NCBI RefSeq assembly: GCF_001347015.1
Contig: NZ_CFGI01000011.1
Coordinates: 3,743-67,742 of the forward strand
Direction: 5' to 3'
Origin: Streptococcus pneumoniae
Lineage (GTDB): Bacteria > Bacillota > Bacilli > Lactobacillales > Streptococcaceae
Length of the DNA stretch: 64,000 bases
Below, in pieces: positions 62,118 through 64,000 of the stretch. Position 1 is the first letter of the stretch; every line of letters starts with the position of its first letter. The notes under the pieces were generated by a model. The model did not search any database. It had not been told where the DNA came from and saw only the letters and a list, made by a program, of their open reading frames with translations. Both the position numbers and the translations under genes were made by a program.

Positions 62118-64000
62118 TTAGTTTTTGCGTTTCACAAATGGAAGGGCACCAAGGAGCAAGCCTAGGAATCCTAATGATGCAATTGCAGCATTATCTTTTC
62201 CACCAGTATTTGGAAGTTCTTTCTTATCTTCTGATTTTGCAGCTGGTGCTTGATAAGTATTATCTTGTCTAGTACCTGCTACTGCTGGAGCTGCCGTTGC
62301 TGGGGCTTCAGTTGCTGGTGTTGGAGCTGGTGTTGGAGCTGGAGCTGGAGCTGGTGTTGGAGCTGGTGTTGGAGCTGGAGCTGGTGTTGGAGCTGGTTGA
62401 GCATCTTCAGGTAATTTATACTCAGGAAGTGCTGGAGTTACATTACTTAACCAAGCTTCTTTCAATTCTGCTAAGTCTTTCTTAGCTTCTTCTAATTTAG
62501 CTCGAAGTCCTTCAACAATGTAAGATTCAGCGCCATTTTCTTCTGCATCTTTAAGTTGTTCTTCAAGTTGTTTAACTTCAGCTTCAAGACGTTTAATTTC
62601 AGATTTAATATCTTTAGGCTCCAAACCTTTAAGAGCTTCTTCAAGTTCAGCTTCAGCTTTTTCTAATTCAGCTTTTTTATCTTCTAGTTTTTCTTTAGCT
62701 GCAGTAACGTAGTCAACTGCGTCTGGATTATTTTCATTGTCAGCTACTAATTTTTCTAATTCAGCTACTTCTTTTTCCAAATCAGCTACTTTGTTTTGAA
62801 GAGCTTCGATTTCAGCATCATTCTCTTCTTCTTTAGATGGTTTAGCCGGAGTTTCTTCAGTATCTTCTCCTTCAGGACCTAAAACATCAAGAGCTTTTTC
62901 TAATTCTTTTTTAGCTTCTTCTAATTCAGCTTTCTTAGCTTCTAGTTTTTCTTTAGCTGCAGTAACGTAGTCAACTGCATCTGGATTATTTTCATTGTCA
63001 GCTACTAATTTTTCTAATTCAGCTACTTCTTTTTCCAAGTCAGCTACTTTGCTTTGAAGTGCTTCGATTGCAGCATCTTCAACTTCTTCAGCTTCTTTTT
63101 CTTTAGCAGCTTCTACTTCTTTAAGAGCAGCATTATACTCGTCAACAAGTTTGTTAGCTTCTTCAATTCTAGCGTCAGCAGATTCTTTAGCAGCTGTAGC
63201 TTCTGCTTCTTGTTCTTGAGCTTTAGCTTCTAATGCTTTTTGAGCATCTTCTAAGTTTTTAATAACATCAGGTGATTCCTGATTTTCCTTAGCAGTTTTA
63301 ACAGCTTCTTTAGTTTCTTTTAATACTGCGTTAGTTTTTTCTAATGCAGCAGCTTTTTCTGCAGCTGTTTTAGCGTCAGCTTCTGCTTCTTTTTTAAGTT
63401 TATCTGCTTTTTCAGCTAAATCATCAGCTTTTTCTTGAGCTTTTTCCGATGCAGGACGAGCAGCAGCAGCTTTTTCAGCTTTTTCGATTCCAGCTTTAAT
63501 ATCTGCAGGAAGAGTATCTTCTGTAGCTTCAGCTGCTGGTGTTGGTGTTGCAGGAGCATTAGCTTCAGCTTCAGCTTTTTTATGATCATCTTCTAATTCA
63601 GCAAGAATTTCAGAAGCTTTGATTTCTCCAGCTTCAATAGCTTTTAACAATCCTTCTTTGTCAACTAATTCTTTAGCAGCTTTTTTAGCAGCTTCTTTAT
63701 CAGTAATGTTTGGATCATTTGCGATTGCTTCTTCTAATTGATCTAAAGCATCACCTAAGGCCTTTTTAGTATCAGCTTCTTCTTTTTTAGCAGCTTCTTC
63801 TTCTTTAGCTTTTTTATCAGCTTCTTCTTTAGCTTTTGCTAATGCTTCATCAGCAGCGAGTTTTTCTTTTTTTGCTTTTTCAACTGCAGCAGCAGCAGTA
63901 TCAGCTTCTGCTTTTTCAGATTGAGCTTTAGCTTCAGCATCTTTTAAAGCTTGATCTTTAGCTTCAGCCTCTTTTTGTAATTCTTCAACAGTTGCAGCTT
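62118..64000 (-). CDS. LPXTG-anchored PspA/PspC-like coiled-coil surface protein (start beyond window)
   Basis: The last 626 residues are visible, and the frame stays open to position 64000. The visible part is a long Ala/Glu/Lys-rich coiled coil. It includes two tandem 86-residue repeats (258-bp period, each with VADLEKEVAELEKLVADNEN and DYVTAAKEKLE). Next come a Pro/Ala/Thr tract (repeated APTPAP), and a sortase anchor ELPNTGG with membrane helix and KRKN tail. The segment ARPASEKAQ.KADDL and its surroundings match the PspA-like protein at 12-14 kb, but here choline-binding repeats are replaced by LPXTG. Hic-type PspC proteins show the same anchor swap. Confidence 0.82.
   Translation of the reverse strand, partial: AATVEELQKEAEAKDQALKDAEAKAQSEKAEADTAAAAVEKAKKEKLAADEALAKAKEEADKKAKEEEAAKKEEADTKKALGDALDQLEEAIANDPNITDKEAAKKAAKELVDKEGLLKAIEAGEIKASEILAELEDDHKKAEAEANAPATPTPAAEATEDTLPADIKAGIEKAEKAAAARPASEKAQEKADDLAEKADKLKKEAEADAKTAAEKAAALEKTNAVLKETKEAVKTAKENQESPDVIKNLEDAQKALEAKAQEQEAEATAAKESADARIEEANKLVDEYNAALKEVEAAKEKEAEEVEDAAIEALQSKVADLEKEVAELEKLVADNENNPDAVDYVTAAKEKLEAKKAELEEAKKELEKALDVLGPEGEDTEETPAKPSKEEENDAEIEALQNKVADLEKEVAELEKLVADNENNPDAVDYVTAAKEKLEDKKAELEKAEAELEEALKGLEPKDIKSEIKRLEAEVKQLEEQLKDAEENGAESYIVEGLRAKLEEAKKDLAELKEAWLSNVTPALPEYKLPEDAQPAPTPAPAPTPAPTPAPAPAPTPAPTPATEAPATAAPAVAGTRQDNTYQAPAAKSEDKKELPNTGGKDNAAIASLGFLGLLLGALPFVKRKN

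Noticed and set aside
62297-62485. Plus-strand ORF of Leu/Val/Glu repeats and a short-repeat array
   Set aside because: It is the antisense of the Ala/Pro/Thr tract of the LPXTG protein.

Overview
The window reads as chromosomal DNA of a mitis-group Streptococcus very close to S. pneumoniae. The reasons are several. The gene order trkH-trkA-glycosyltransferase-pavB, bgaC-PTS-agaS-galM, the long pur cluster, comAB, araT-recO-plsX-acpP and polA matches the pneumococcal order as I remember it. BOX repeats are present, as are choline-binding proteins and an ISL3-family IS resembling IS1167. Two things differ from a typical pneumococcus: strH, which I expect between the GntR regulator and purB, is absent, and a PspA-like gene sits beside galM/agaS. 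A close relative (S. pseudopneumoniae or S. mitis) or an unusual pneumococcus is therefore possible. Almost all genes lie on the minus strand, so the native order is read from high to low coordinates.

Layout: 1-5000 holds the N-terminal part of PavB, a glycosyltransferase and a Trk/Ktr potassium system. 5000-8600 holds a nucleoside-phosphorylase-like gene, a type I toxin-antitoxin locus of Fst type, an acetyltransferase and a two-domain glyoxalase-family gene with a clear promoter-operator. 8700-11900 holds a beta-helix lipoprotein divergent from a VTC-domain gene and a DUF4956 gene. 12000-15600 holds two choline-binding proteins, the first with a poly-G tract inside its promoter spacer. 15700-23600 is a galactoside/amino-sugar uptake operon (bgaC, four PTS genes, agaS, galM) with a divergent GntR regulator. 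23850-40306 is the purine pathway (purC L F M N H D E K B), interrupted by a vanZ-like gene, a GNAT gene, a membrane protein, decayed duplications of purH and purC ends, and two related structured elements between purE and purD.

40476-48902 is the most unusual region. In transcription order it has a double-glycine peptide pheromone gene, a ComD/BlpH-type kinase, a ComE/BlpR-type regulator and a terminator. Next come five tandem 124-125 bp units, each encoding a 16-residue hydrophobic peptide with its own ribosome binding site (plus a degenerate sixth), and then two intact double-glycine bacteriocin-like peptides with small membrane proteins. At least three decayed relatives follow, then comA-comB. 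The likely logic is that a quorum-sensing operon controls a local peptide cassette whose double-glycine members can be exported by ComAB. The role of the 16-mers is not known to me.

49000-64000 holds two further choline-binding proteins (one an NlpC/P60 hydrolase), the araT-recO-plsX-acpP operon, a second Fst-type toxin-antitoxin locus, a YeiH-family membrane protein, a CoA-binding protein, polA, an Rpn-family nuclease, an intact ISL3 element with an 8-bp target duplication, and the C-terminal part of an LPXTG-anchored coiled-coil protein related to the PspA-like protein at 12 kb. No tRNA, rRNA or CRISPR array was seen.
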